Shown here: piece by piece, positions 7,494 to 15,843 of the stretch
How the letters are laid out: each line of letters begins with the position of its first letter
How positions within the stretch are numbered: the first letter of the stretch is position 1
Origin: Janthinobacterium sp. UMAB-56
GTDB lineage: Bacteria; Pseudomonadota; Gammaproteobacteria; Burkholderiales; Burkholderiaceae_D
Assembly (NCBI RefSeq): GCF_900095265.1
Contig: NZ_LT607661.1
Location: 140,091-191,470, forward strand
Direction: 5' to 3'
DNA length: 51,380 bases
Notes under the pieces: model-generated
What the model was told of the DNA's origin: nothing
Database searches by the model: none
The model's input: only the letters and a program-made list of their open reading frames with translations
Translations under genes and position numbers: made by a program

Positions 7494-9041
7494 TCACGCG
7501 TGGCGCTTGAAGTCGCGGAAGCGGAAGCCAACGAGGAACAGGGTGGCAAAGTACGCCACGCCGCACACGGCCACGACCAGGCCCAGCGCGCCAGCGCGCA
7601 ACAGCGGCTGGGCTTGCATGGCGATCCAGTCGATGCGCATGGCGCCAAAATAGGCTACGCCCCCCATCACGATGAGTGCCGGCAGCAGGCGCAGGAAGAA
7701 TTTGGCCCAGCCCGGTTTCGGCTGGTAGATGCCGCGCTTGCGCAAGCCCCAGTACAGGAAACTGGCGTTCAGGCAGGCGCCCAGGCCGATCGACAGGGCC
7801 AGGCCTGCCACGGCGATGTAGGGCACGAACAGCAGATTCATCAGCTGCGTGGCGATCAGCACGCCGATGGCGATTTTCACGGGCGTGCGGATGTCCTGGC
7901 GCGCATAAAACGCGGGCGCCAGGGTTTTTACCAAGATAATGCCGATCAGGCCCAGGCTGTAGGCCACAAGGGGCTGCGTCGACATACTGACGGATTCGGC
8001 CGTGAACTTGCCATAGTGAAAGAGGGTGGCAATCAGCGGCGTGGCCAGGGTTGCCATGCCGACGGCGGCGGGCAGGGCCAGCAGGAAAGTCAGGCGCAAG
8101 CCCCAGTCCAGCAGGGCCGAGTATTCCGTCTTGTCGCCGTCCACATTCGCCTTCGACAGGCTGGGCAGCAAGATGGTGCCCAGGGCCACGCCCAGCATGG
8201 CGGTAGGGAATTCCATCAGCCGGTCCGCATACGATAGCCAGGAAATGCTGCCCTCCATCAGGCGCGACGCGATGCTGGTATTGATCATCAGGCTGATCTG
8301 CGCTGCCGAGACGGCGAACACGGCAGGGCCCATCTTTTTCAGCACGCGGCGCACGCCACCGTCGGACAATCCGATGGCGGGATTGATCGACAGGCGCGGC
8401 AGCATGCCAATCTTGATCAGCGCAGGAATCTGGATGGCCACCTGTAGCAGGCCGCCGGCGAACACGGCAATGGCCATGGCGTAGATCGGCTGTTTCAAGT
8501 GGGGCGCAAGAAATAGCGAGGCGGCGATGAACGACAGGTTCAGCAGGACAGGCGTAAACGCGGGAATCTTGAATTCGCGCCAGGTATTCAAAATGCCGCC
8601 GGCCAGGGCGACGAAGGACATGCAGCTAATATAAGGGAACATCAGCCGGGTCATCCATACGGCCGCGTCAAAGGCGCCCGGGTCCTTGGACAGGCCGGTG
8701 GCGATCACGTAGACGAACCAGGGCGCGCCGACGATGCCGATGGCTGAGACGAGCAAGGTGGCCCAGACGAGCGTCGTGGCCACATGGTCGGCCAATTGCT
8801 TGCTCGCTTCCTGGCCATGCTGGTTCTTGTATTCAGACAAGATCGGCACGAAGGCTTGCGAGAACGCGCCCTCGGCAAACAAGCGCCGCAACAGGTTGGG
8901 AATGCGGAAGGCAACAATGAAGGCGTCCGTGTAGGCGCCGGCGCCAAAGGCGCGCGCGAACAGGCTTTCGCGCAATAATCCGGTTACACGGGACAGCATG
9001 GTCATGCTGGAAATGGCGGCGAGGGTTTTAAGCAAGTTCAT
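7494..9041 (-). CDS. murJ: Lipid II flippase MurJ (MviN)
   Basis: MurJ moves the peptidoglycan precursor lipid II across the inner membrane. The 515-residue protein has the family length and about 14 hydrophobic segments. The conserved N-terminus reads LSRVTGLLRESLFARAFGAG, followed by DAFIVAFRIPNLLRRLFAEGAFSQAFVP, which holds the essential Arg and Asp residues. The gene is transcribed away from rpsT, a common betaproteobacterial arrangement. Its ATG is preceded only eight bases upstream by TATAAT on the minus strand, with no Shine-Dalgarno sequence in between. Downstream, the shared terminator is broken by the IS element, so read-through antisense to the transposase is possible. Confidence 0.95.
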   Translation of the reverse strand: MNLLKTLAAISSMTMLSRVTGLLRESLFARAFGAGAYTDAFIVAFRIPNLLRRLFAEGAFSQAFVPILSEYKNQHGQEASKQLADHVATTLVWATLLVSAIGIVGAPWFVYVIATGLSKDPGAFDAAVWMTRLMFPYISCMSFVALAGGILNTWREFKIPAFTPVLLNLSFIAASLFLAPHLKQPIYAMAIAVFAGGLLQVAIQIPALIKIGMLPRLSINPAIGLSDGGVRRVLKKMGPAVFAVSAAQISLMINTSIASRLMEGSISWLSYADRLMEFPTAMLGVALGTILLPSLSKANVDGDKTEYSALLDWGLRLTFLLALPAAVGMATLATPLIATLFHYGKFTAESVSMSTQPLVAYSLGLIGIILVKTLAPAFYARQDIRTPVKIAIGVLIATQLMNLLFVPYIAVAGLALSIGLGACLNASFLYWGLRKRGIYQPKPGWAKFFLRLLPALIVMGGVAYFGAMRIDWIAMQAQPLLRAGALGLVVAVCGVAYFATLFLVGFRFRDFKRHA

Positions 9042-9049
9042 GGGGGCAG

Positions 9050-9055
9050 ATTATA
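9050..9055 (-). promoter_or_regulatory. TATAAT -10 element directly before murJ
   Basis: On the minus strand TATAAT is followed by CTGCCCCC and then the murJ ATG. Transcription from it would begin at or within a base or two of the start codon, implying a leaderless mRNA. No good -35 element is seen at the expected distance. Confidence 0.4.
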
Positions 9056-9163
9056 GCCGGGCGCGGTCCCGTTAGACGCTTAAAATATGCAAGCAAACGC
9101 GGTGGATTCGCCCTTGTCAGGCCCATTTTCAGGTGTTTTTGCTGCCACACACGGTTTTTTGAT

Positions 9164-9192
9164 TTGCCCCCGCTTGAAAATATCGCTATAAT
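9164..9192 (+). promoter_or_regulatory. Sigma-70 promoter of rpsT
   Basis: TTGCCC (9164-9169), a 17-base spacer and a perfect TATAAT (9187-9192) predict a start near 9199 and an rpsT leader of about 140 nt. Confidence 0.75.
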
Positions 9193-9288
9193 CGAAGGCT
9201 GTACAGAATTCTGTTACGCAGACACTAATGTTTGACAGGCACTGGTTTGGCACACATGGTTCGGCAGACGCACAGAACGCACCGGTTG

Positions 9289-9306
9289 GCAAACACTAAT
9301 GTTTGC
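9289..9306 (+). promoter_or_regulatory. Hairpin in the rpsT leader
   Basis: GCAAACA, loop CTAA, TGTTTGC forms a perfect 7-bp stem-loop 32 bases before the rpsT start. The segment ACACTAATGTTTG in it also occurs at 9222-9234. It may take part in translational feedback by S20, which is known for E. coli rpsT; the link here is inference. Confidence 0.5.
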
Positions 9307-9338
9307 AAACGCACTTTGACCCTGTTTTAGGAAATTCC

Positions 9339-9605
9339 ATGGCAAATACCGCACAAGCGCGCAAACGCGCTCGTCAAGCAGTTAAGCAAAACGCACACAA
9401 TTCGTCCCAACGTTCGACCTTGCGCACGGCTATCAAAGCTGCTCGCAAAGCGATCCAGGGCGGCGACAAGGCAGCTGCTGCTGCAATCTTCCAAGCATCC
9501 GTGTCGACCATCGACCGTATCGCTGACAAGAAGATCATCCACAAAAACAAGGCAGCTCGCCATAAGAGCCGTCTGGCAGCTGCTTTGAAAGCACTGTCCG
9601 CTTAA
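9339..9605 (+). CDS. rpsT: 30S ribosomal protein S20
   Basis: S20 is a small helical protein that binds the 5' domain and helix 44 of 16S rRNA early in 30S assembly. The 88-residue sequence begins [21 protein letters not shown] and is basic throughout, as expected for the family. An in-frame TTG at 9303 extends the frame by 12 codons, but the family start is ATG 9339. The gene stands alone, divergent from murJ, with a strong sigma-70 promoter, a structured leader of about 140 nt and a terminator at 9674-9706. Confidence 0.97.
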   Translation: MANTAQARKRARQAVKQNAHNSSQRSTLRTAIKAARKAIQGGDKAAAAAIFQASVSTIDRIADKKIIHKNKAARHKSRLAAALKALSA

Positions 9606-9673
9606 TATTCTCCAGCAGGCAAGCCACCACGGTGGCCTTGCCTGTGCCGGTACGCTGGCACTGGTTGAAAAGC

Positions 9674-9706
9674 AAAAACCCGCAGATTCATTCTGGCGGG
9701 TTTTTT
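9674..9706 (+). terminator. Rho-independent terminator of rpsT
   Basis: AACCCGC pairs with GCGGGTT around a loop that can extend by AGA/TCT, followed by a run of six T. From here to 9836 no gene or clear structure is seen. Confidence 0.85.
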
Positions 9707-9836
9707 CGCGTGCGCGCGTCGTTTTCGGTCAGCTCAGGCAGCGGTCTGTTGCCGGCCGCCTGCTCAAGCTGGCTGGCCGCGCCGAAAGCATGGGGCTACA
9801 GCAACATGCTTGCTGCCGTAACCCCTGCAAGCGCAC

Positions 9837-10118
9837 TTATTTTACGGGCTTGCCCGCTTCAGCGGCCGGCTGCTTCGTCTTGCGCGCCTGGGGAATCAGG
9901 CGCGGCGCATCGGTCGCGGCCGAAGCGTTGACGGAAGCGGACGCTGGCGGCACCGGCTTGCCGGCGTCGGTGGCGGCCGAGGCATGGCTGGCAGCCGAGG
10001 CGGGTGGTGGCTTGACGGCATCGGTAGCGGCGGAAGCGTGCACGTTGGCGCCCGATTGCGCCAGTGCTGCGCCAGCAAGCAGGGAGGCAGCCAGGGCCAG
10101 GATTGCTTTTGTCATCAT
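9837..10118 (-). CDS. Small exported protein with HASAATDA repeats
   Basis: This 93-residue protein has a clear signal peptide (MMTKAILALAASLLAGAALA, cleavage near residue 20). The mature ~73-residue chain is of low complexity. The octapeptide H/N-ASAATDA occurs three times, spaced 18-19 residues apart and separated by K-P-PPASA linkers, then a basic tail ends it. AAGGA lies just upstream of the tandem ATG codons. I do not recognise a family. Small Ala/Pro/Ser-rich exported repeat proteins occur in Oxalobacteraceae, but no function can be stated. The promoter region to its right is AT-rich and carries a palindrome. Confidence 0.7.
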   Translation of the reverse strand: MMTKAILALAASLLAGAALAQSGANVHASAATDAVKPPPASAASHASAATDAGKPVPPASASVNASAATDAPRLIPQARKTKQPAAEAGKPVK

Positions 10119-10157
10119 CTTTCCTTTTTAGTCATGTTAAGGTGGGATGATTTTAAT

Positions 10158-10181
10158 GCATTATCTAAAAATAAATAATGC
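10158..10181. promoter_or_regulatory. Palindrome in the promoter of the repeat-protein gene
   Basis: GCATTAT and ATAATGC form a 7-bp inverted repeat with a 10-base centre. On the minus strand it overlaps a possible TTGCCA-17-TTAGAT promoter, so it could be a repressor operator. The stretch 10119-10224 holds no gene. Confidence 0.4.
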
Positions 10182-10224
10182 TTATTGGCAAAATTCGGCG
10201 CCGAGACCACTTTTCCTGACCAAC

Positions 10225-10788
10225 TTACGTTTTTCCAATCTGCTCGGCCGGCACTTCGCACCATTCTCCAGGCATCAGCGGGTGAGTGGCCAGCGAAAAC
10301 GGGCCGATGGCGCTGCGCACCAGGCGCAGGGTGGGCAGGCCGACGGCGGCCGTCATGCGCCGCACTTGCCGGTTTTTTCCCTCTTTCAAGGTGATCGCCA
10401 GCCACGCGGTGGGTTTGTCGGCACGTGCGCGGATGGGCGGATTGCGGGGCCATAGCCAGTCCGGCTCGGCTATGCGCACGGCCTTGCAGGGCTTGGTGAT
10501 GAAGTCGCCAAGGTCCAGCGGCGCCTGCAGGCGCGCCAGGCTGGCAGCATCGGGCACGCCGTCGACCTGCACCAGGTAGGTTTTCGCTTCCTTGCGGTCC
10601 GGGTGGCTGATCTCGTGCTGCAGGCGGCCGTCGTCCGTCAGCAGCAGCAAGCCTTCGCTGTCGGCGTCGAGCCGGCCGGCCGGGTAAATGCCGGGGATGG
10701 TGAGATGGTCGGCCAGGGTGGCGCGGCCATCCTGCGGCGAAAACTGGCACAGGACCTGGAATGGTTTATTGAAGAGGATGAGTGGCAT
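10225..10788 (-). CDS. rluE: RluE-type 23S rRNA pseudouridine synthase
   Basis: The enzyme belongs to the RsuA/RluB/E/F family, which isomerises uridine to pseudouridine in rRNA; RluE acts on U2457 of 23S rRNA in E. coli. The 187-residue protein begins MPLILFNKPFQVLCQF and lacks an S4 domain, as RluE does. It has the catalytic-Asp motif GRLDADSEGLLLLTDDG and the KEGKNRQVRRM motif II. An in-frame ATG at 10839 would add 17 residues without family support, so the start at 10788 is preferred. The gene stands alone between the repeat-protein gene and icd. The exact target nucleotide is by family analogy. Confidence 0.85.
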   Translation of the reverse strand: MPLILFNKPFQVLCQFSPQDGRATLADHLTIPGIYPAGRLDADSEGLLLLTDDGRLQHEISHPDRKEAKTYLVQVDGVPDAASLARLQAPLDLGDFITKPCKAVRIAEPDWLWPRNPPIRARADKPTAWLAITLKEGKNRQVRRMTAAVGLPTLRLVRSAIGPFSLATHPLMPGEWCEVPAEQIGKT

Positions 10789-11078
10789 GCTGGTAGTGGA
10801 TTTGATGCAAACGATGGTGGCTGCTGGTCGGCGCCGCAAAAGCGTGGCGCCCTGTAAGATACTGGTGCATAATGTGAAACGTTAGTCTTATGTCTTATAG
10901 AAGACTTGAGGCGGTATGGCGAAGCTTCTTTGATGCCGCAGATGGTTCGGGTGTTCTTTCCCTGCTACAGTGCGTTGTTGCCGCCATGTTCGGACTTGTT
11001 TTTGTAAACTCTGCAACCGCAGAGCGCGTCGCCGGCCTGCGTTGCCCGCCAGCGGTGTGTCCCACTTCGGAGATCACG

Positions 11079-12332
11079 ATGTATCAACATATCACTGTAC
11101 CTGCTGACGGCCAAAAAATCACCGTCAACGCCGATTTTTCGCTGAATGTACCAGATAATCCCATCGTTCCCTTCATTGAAGGCGATGGCACGGGCATCGA
11201 TATCAGCCCGGTCATGATCAAGGTGATCGACGCCGCCGTGGCCAAGGCCTACGGCGGCGCGCGCAAGATCAGCTGGATGGAAATCTATGCGGGCGAAAAA
11301 TCGACGAATGTGTACGGCCCCGATGTGTGGCTGCCGGAAGAAACCTTGGCCGTGCTGAAAGATTATGTGGTGTCCATCAAGGGCCCGCTGACCACGCCCG
11401 TCGGCGGCGGCATCCGCTCGCTGAACGTGGCCCTGCGCCAGCAGCTCGATTTGTATGTCTGCCTGCGTCCCGTGCGCTATTTTACGGGCGTGCCATCGCC
11501 CGTGAAAGAGCCGGAAAAGACCGACATGGTGATTTTCCGCGAAAACTCGGAAGATATCTACGCGGGCATCGAATATCAGCAAGGCTCGCCCGAAGCGAAG
11601 AAGTTGATGGATTTCCTGATCAATGAAATGGGCGTGACCAAGATCCGCTTCCCTGCCACGTCGGGCCTGGGCATCAAGCCCGTATCGATCGAAGGCACGG
11701 AGCGCCTGGTGCGCAAGGCCATCCAGTACGCGATCGACAATGACAAGCCATCCGTGACGATCGTGCACAAAGGCAACATCATGAAGTACACGGAAGGCGG
11801 TTTCCGCGACTGGGCGTATGCGCTGGCGCAAAAGGAATTCGGCGCCGAACTGATCGATGGCGGCCCGTGGTGCAAGTTCAAGAATCCGAAAACGGGCCGC
11901 GACATCATCGTCAAGGATTCCATCGCTGACGCGTTCCTGCAACAAATCCTGCTGCGTCCGGCCGAATACAGCGTCATTGCCACCTTGAATTTGAACGGCG
12001 ACTATATTTCCGATGCGCTGGCGGCGCAAGTGGGCGGCATCGGCATCGCGCCGGGCGCCAACCTGTCCGACTCCGTCGCCATGTTTGAAGCGACGCACGG
12101 CACGGCGCCAAAGTATGCGGGCAAGGATTATGTGAACCCCGGTTCCCTGATCCTGTCGGCGGAAATGATGCTGCGCCACATGGGCTGGCTGGAAGCGGCC
12201 GACCTGATCATTTCATCGATGCAGAAATCGATTGCGTCGAAGCGCGTCACCTACGATTTCGCCCGCCTGATGGAAGGAGCGACGCAAGTGTCGTGCTCCG
12301 GTTTCGGCGACGTGATGATTGAGCACATGTAA
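11079..12332 (+). CDS. icd: NADP-dependent isocitrate dehydrogenase
   Basis: Icd oxidises isocitrate to 2-oxoglutarate, making NADPH in the TCA cycle. The 417-residue product has E. coli-type length and motifs: IPFIEGDG-like [11 protein letters not shown] near the start, the substrate segment [13 protein letters not shown] with the phosphorylatable Ser, [16 protein letters not shown], and [19 protein letters not shown] for NADP binding. The frame is open upstream to 10890, but those residues are unlike the family. ATG 11079 follows CGGAG at a good distance. The 239-290 bases before it hold no other gene. A bidirectional terminator at 12369-12399 separates it from the convergent cold-shock gene. 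Confidence 0.96.
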   Translation: MYQHITVPADGQKITVNADFSLNVPDNPIVPFIEGDGTGIDISPVMIKVIDAAVAKAYGGARKISWMEIYAGEKSTNVYGPDVWLPEETLAVLKDYVVSIKGPLTTPVGGGIRSLNVALRQQLDLYVCLRPVRYFTGVPSPVKEPEKTDMVIFRENSEDIYAGIEYQQGSPEAKKLMDFLINEMGVTKIRFPATSGLGIKPVSIEGTERLVRKAIQYAIDNDKPSVTIVHKGNIMKYTEGGFRDWAYALAQKEFGAELIDGGPWCKFKNPKTGRDIIVKDSIADAFLQQILLRPAEYSVIATLNLNGDYISDALAAQVGGIGIAPGANLSDSVAMFEATHGTAPKYAGKDYVNPGSLILSAEMMLRHMGWLEAADLIISSMQKSIASKRVTYDFARLMEGATQVSCSGFGDVMIEHM

Positions 12333-12368
12333 TTGCCGGGGCAGGATGCCTTGCGCATCCTGGGGACG

Positions 12369-12399
12369 AAAAAAAACCCCGCTCAAAAACGGGGTTTTT
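12369..12399. terminator. Bidirectional terminator between icd and the cold-shock gene
   Basis: AAAAACCCCG and CGGGGTTTTT are perfect complements around CTCAAAAA, with A-run and T-run on either side. It serves both convergent genes. Confidence 0.9.
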
Positions 12400-12421
12400 C
12401 ACATCTGAGGGCCGGCGATGC

Positions 12422-12625
12422 TTAGGCTGCTTGGATGTTGGAAGCTTGCTTGCCTTTAGGGCCTTGCGTGACTTCGAATTGAACTTTTTGACCTTCTTTG
12501 AGGGTCTTGAAACCGTTCATGTTGATTGCGGAGAAGTGAGCAAACAAATCTTCGCCGCCGTCATCTGGGGTGATGAAGCCAAAACCTTTGGAATCATTGA
12601 ACCACTTAACTGTACCTGTTGCCAT
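12422..12625 (-). CDS. CspA-family cold-shock protein
   Basis: This 67-residue single-domain OB-fold RNA chaperone starts [21 protein letters not shown]. It contains both RNP motifs, KGFGFI and DLFAHFS. Such proteins melt RNA secondary structure and act as antiterminators. The family start is the ATG at 12625; in-frame codons further upstream are in the leader. A possible promoter at 12745-12773 would give a leader of about 110 nt, containing a 16-bp perfect palindrome. Long structured leaders are typical of cold-inducible csp genes. Betaproteobacteria have several paralogues, so no specific csp symbol is given. Confidence 0.95.
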   Translation of the reverse strand: MATGTVKWFNDSKGFGFITPDDGGEDLFAHFSAINMNGFKTLKEGQKVQFEVTQGPKGKQASNIQAA

Positions 12626-12669
12626 AAAAAGAACTTTCAAAATTAAAACAAATCACACGAGCCATAAAA

Positions 12670-12685
12670 GCAAGAAGCTTCTTGC
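12670..12685. promoter_or_regulatory. 16-bp perfect palindrome in the csp leader
   Basis: GCAAGAAGCTTCTTGC is fully self-complementary and lies about 45 bases before the csp start on its transcript. It could fold in the mRNA leader or be an operator. Confidence 0.55.
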
Positions 12686-12744
12686 CCCCTCCTCGACGTC
12701 TCACTTCTTATCAAGCTGTACATTACTGCAACAGTCGATACAGC

Positions 12745-12773
12745 ATTGTTGGCGGAATAAATAATGAAGTCAA
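12745..12773 (-). promoter_or_regulatory. Possible promoter of the cold-shock gene
   Basis: On the minus strand TTGACT (12768-12773), a 17-base spacer and AACAAT (12745-12750) form a plausible sigma-70 promoter with a weak -10. The 321-bp gap between csp and clpS (12626-12946) holds this, the palindrome and presumably the clpS promoter. Confidence 0.4.
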
Positions 12774-12946
12774 GCGCTTTTCCATCGATATTGCCAAATT
12801 CTTCACGGCAACCAAAAAAGCAACTCTTGATTTTGGCAGCAAGGTCGCCATCTGCGCACTATTAAGAAAACGCGTAAGATTGAGAACAATTGGAAAGGCG
12901 TAGATATTGCGCATGACAACCACTGTGAAAGCATTAGAATAAGCGT

Positions 12947-13249
12947 ATGGCAACCAAGCACGACACAGAAACCCTGCTGGAGCGGCAAGTGCTGAAGCCG
13001 CCACCGCTCTACCAGGTGGCCTTGCTCAATGACGATTACACGCCAATGGAATTTGTGGTGGCCATCATTGAGGAGTATTTCAACAAGGACCGTGAAACGG
13101 CGACGCAAATCATGCTCAGTGTTCATCGCTACGGCAAAGGAGTGTGCGGCGTGTTCTCTAAAGATATAGCGTGTACCAAAGTGGAGTTCGTTTTAACGCA
13201 TGCGCGCAAGGCGGGGCATCCCCTGCAGTGCGTGATGGAGGAAGTATGA
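12947..13249 (+). CDS. clpS: ClpS adaptor of the ClpAP protease
   Basis: ClpS binds the ClpA N-domain and delivers N-end-rule substrates. The 100-residue protein has a flexible N-terminus and then the conserved core: [20 protein letters not shown] with the NDDYTPM signature, the [16 protein letters not shown] stretch with the conserved His of the substrate pocket, and a final [18 protein letters not shown] helix. Its stop overlaps the clpA start (ATGA at 13246-13249), so the two are translationally coupled. The clpS-clpA order is the usual proteobacterial one. Confidence 0.96.
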   Translation: MATKHDTETLLERQVLKPPPLYQVALLNDDYTPMEFVVAIIEEYFNKDRETATQIMLSVHRYGKGVCGVFSKDIACTKVEFVLTHARKAGHPLQCVMEEV

Positions 13250-15546
13250 TTGCGCAGGAATTAGAAGTAAGTTTGCACATGGCGTTTGTCGAAGCTCGGC
13301 AGGCACGGCACGAATTCATCACGGTTGAGCATTTACTGCTGGCACTGCTGGACAACCCCTCCGCTGCCGAGGTGTTGCGTGCCTGCGCGGTCAATATAGA
13401 AGACCTGCGCAAGACCCTCACCAATTTCATCGGCGATAACACGCCGACCGTGCCTGGCACGGGCGAAGTCGACACCCAGCCGACGCTTGGTTTCCAGCGC
13501 GTGATTCAGCGCGCCATCATGCACGTCCAGTCCGCCTCAAATGGCAAGAAGGAAGTCACAGGCGCCAATGTGCTGGTGGCCATCTTCGGCGAAAAGGATT
13601 CGCATGCGGTCTACTACCTGCACCAGCAGGGCGTGACGCGCCTGGACGTGGTCAATTTCATTTCCCACGGGGTGCGCAAGGACCAGTCGACGGAAAGCGC
13701 GAAAGCCTCCGAAGGCGTGGAAGAAGCGCCGGTCGATGGCCAGCCGAAGGAAAGCCCGCTCGACCAGTTCACGCAAAACCTGAACAAGGCCGCTGCAGAA
13801 GGCAAGATCGACCCCTTGATCGGCCGCGAGGAAGAAGTCGACCGCGTGATCCAGATCCTGTGCCGTCGCCGCAAGAACAATCCGCTGCTGGTCGGCGAGG
13901 CGGGCGTGGGCAAGACGGCCATCGCCGAAGGCCTGGCTTACCGCATCACGCAAAGCGATGTGCCGGAAATCCTGCAAAATGCCGTCGTGTATTCGCTGGA
14001 TATGGGCGCCTTGCTGGCCGGTACCAAATACCGCGGTGACTTCGAACAGCGTCTGAAAGCCGTGCTCAAGCAATTGAAGGACAATCCGAACGGCATCCTG
14101 TTCATCGACGAGATCCACACCATCATCGGTGCCGGCTCGGCGTCGGGCGGTACGCTGGATGCCTCGAATCTGCTGAAGCCGGCACTGGCCAACGGTCAAT
14201 TGAAGTGCATCGGCGCGACCACGTACACGGAATTTCGCGGCGTGTTCGAAAAAGACCATGCCTTGTCGCGCCGCTTCCAGAAAGTGGACGTCAATGAGCC
14301 GACCGTCGAGCAAACCGTGCAGATCTTGCGCGGCTTGAAATCGCGCTTCGAAGAGCACCACGGCGTGAAATACTCGGCGTCGGCCCTGTCGACGGCGGCT
14401 GAACTGGCGGCGCGCTTCATCAACGACCGTCACCTGCCCGACAAGGCGATCGATGTCATCGATGAAGCGGGCGCGGCGCAGCGCATCTTGCCGAAGTCGA
14501 AGCAAAAGAAAACCATCGGCAAGGCCGAGATCGAGGACATCATCGCCAAGATCGCGCGTATTCCGCCGCAAACGGTCAACCAGGACGACCGCAGCAAGCT
14601 GCAAACGATAGACCGCGACTTGCGCAATGTCGTGTTCGGGCAAGACCCGGCTATCGATGCGCTGGCTTCGGCCATCAAGATGGCGCGTGCCGGCCTGGGC
14701 AAGACGGACAAGCCGATCGGCTCCTTCCTGTTCTCCGGTCCGACCGGTGTCGGCAAGACCGAAGTGGCGAAACAGCTGGCCTTCATCCTCGGTATCGAGC
14801 TGATCCGTTTCGACATGTCGGAATACATGGAACGCCACGCCGTCAGCCGCTTGATCGGCGCGCCACCGGGTTACGTCGGTTTCGACCAGGGCGGCTTGCT
14901 GACGGAAGCGATCACCAAGAAGCCGCATGCGGTCTTGCTGCTCGATGAAATTGAAAAAGCCCATCCGGACATTTTCAATATCCTGCTGCAAGTGATGGAT
15001 CACGGTACCTTGACGGACAACAATGGCCGCAAAGCCGATTTCCGCAACGTGATCATCATCATGACGACCAATGCGGGGGCGGAAAGCTTGCAAAAGACGT
15101 CGATCGGCTTTACCAATTCGAAGCAGGCTGGCGACGAGATGGCCGACATCAAGCGCATGTTTACGCCGGAGTTCCGCAACCGTATCGATGCGACCATCAG
15201 CTTCCGCGCGCTGGACCAGGACATCATCCTGCGCGTGGTCGACAAGTTCCTCATGCAGCTGGAAGAACAGTTGCACGAGAAAAAGGTCGAAGCCGTGTTT
15301 ACCGAGAAGCTGCGCGCTTTCCTTGGCAAGAAAGGATTCGATCCGCTGATGGGCGCGCGGCCGATGGCGCGTTTGATCCAGGACATGATCCGCAAGGCCC
15401 TGGCAGACGAACTGCTGTTCGGTCGCCTGGTCACCGGCGGACGGGTCACCGTCGACCTCGACGACAAGGACCAGGTCTTGCTGGAATTCCCCGAGCCGCC
15501 TGACGCGGCGCCGACGGCAGCACCGGAAACGGTGGAAGTGGAATAA
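13246..15546 (+). CDS. clpA: ClpA ATPase subunit of the ClpAP protease
   Basis: ClpA is the AAA+ unfoldase that feeds substrates into ClpP. From ATG 13246 it has 766 residues, close to E. coli ClpA. The Clp_N double repeat (about 1-145) precedes two AAA+ modules. The first has Walker A GEAGVGKT and Walker B LFIDEIHT; the second has Walker A GPTGVGKT and Walker [13 protein letters not shown]. The ClpP-docking IGL-type loop is seen as TSIGFTN. The absence of a long middle domain separates it from ClpB and ClpC. The frame opens upstream at 13171, but the start overlapping the clpS stop is the family one. A terminator lies at 15692-15725. clpP is not in the window. Confidence 0.96.
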   Translation: MIAQELEVSLHMAFVEARQARHEFITVEHLLLALLDNPSAAEVLRACAVNIEDLRKTLTNFIGDNTPTVPGTGEVDTQPTLGFQRVIQRAIMHVQSASNGKKEVTGANVLVAIFGEKDSHAVYYLHQQGVTRLDVVNFISHGVRKDQSTESAKASEGVEEAPVDGQPKESPLDQFTQNLNKAAAEGKIDPLIGREEEVDRVIQILCRRRKNNPLLVGEAGVGKTAIAEGLAYRITQSDVPEILQNAVVYSLDMGALLAGTKYRGDFEQRLKAVLKQLKDNPNGILFIDEIHTIIGAGSASGGTLDASNLLKPALANGQLKCIGATTYTEFRGVFEKDHALSRRFQKVDVNEPTVEQTVQILRGLKSRFEEHHGVKYSASALSTAAELAARFINDRHLPDKAIDVIDEAGAAQRILPKSKQKKTIGKAEIEDIIAKIARIPPQTVNQDDRSKLQTIDRDLRNVVFGQDPAIDALASAIKMARAGLGKTDKPIGSFLFSGPTGVGKTEVAKQLAFILGIELIRFDMSEYMERHAVSRLIGAPPGYVGFDQGGLLTEAITKKPHAVLLLDEIEKAHPDIFNILLQVMDHGTLTDNNGRKADFRNVIIIMTTNAGAESLQKTSIGFTNSKQAGDEMADIKRMFTPEFRNRIDATISFRALDQDIILRVVDKFLMQLEEQLHEKKVEAVFTEKLRAFLGKKGFDPLMGARPMARLIQDMIRKALADELLFGRLVTGGRVTVDLDDKDQVLLEFPEPPDAAPTAAPETVEVE

Positions 15547-15558
15547 GAACACCGAAGC

Positions 15559-15658
15559 AAACCTACTGCGCGTCGCGATTTGCGGCCTCCGATGCTCACT
15601 GTGCTCTTGCACAGTTCCGCTTCTCGGCCGCAACTCGCTGCCGCTCGCTACGGTTTTG
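15559..15658. repeat. ~100-bp imperfect palindromic intergenic element
   Basis: The core arms GCGATTTGCGGCC (15575-15587) and GGCCGCAACTCGC (15626-15638) match at 12 of 13 positions. Inside them CTGTGC and GCACAG (15599-15614) form a second stem around TCTT. The flanks AAACCTAC and the complement of GCTACGGTTTT continue the symmetry loosely. It lies between clpA and its terminator and looks like a REP- or MITE-type repeat. Confidence 0.6.
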
Positions 15659-15691
15659 TTCGGCGTTCAGAGCGTTTCTGCTCTTGTCAAG

Positions 15692-15725
15692 AAACCCGCC
15701 CCACGCAAGTGGCGCGGGTTTTTTT
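15692..15725 (+). terminator. Rho-independent terminator after clpA
   Basis: AAACCCGC and GCGGGTTT form the stem, extended by CCAC/GTGG around GCAA, followed by a T-run. It resembles the rpsT and PEP-CTERM terminators in its CCCGC/GCGGG core. Confidence 0.9.
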
Positions 15726-15843
15726 ACGTTTTTGTGGGCAATAAAGAAGGTTTTCTTTGGCCGCGCTTATGCCAGAATTGCTGTCCGGTATCGACATGAT
15801 GTCCATGCCATCTCATCGCCCTGACCGTTATCTGGATGCCCAC

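Noticed and set aside
9707..9836. Possible gene remnant between rpsT and the repeat protein
   Set aside because: No frame gives a recognisable protein fragment and stops occur in the readable frames; treated as plain intergenic sequence.
10140..10190. Possible Fur box upstream of the repeat-protein gene
   Set aside because: Alignment to the 19-bp or 7-1-7 Fur consensus matches poorly; only the simple palindrome is supported.
10890..11078. In-frame upstream extension of icd by 63 codons
   Set aside because: The extra residues do not match isocitrate dehydrogenases, and ATG 11079 has a good ribosome site and gives the family length.
13537..15633. Very long open frame antisense to clpA, and similar ones antisense to the tricorn, GGDEF-EAL and cys genes
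   Set aside because: They mirror GC-rich coding frames, give low-complexity His/Arg/Gln-rich translations and have no ribosome sites or family features.
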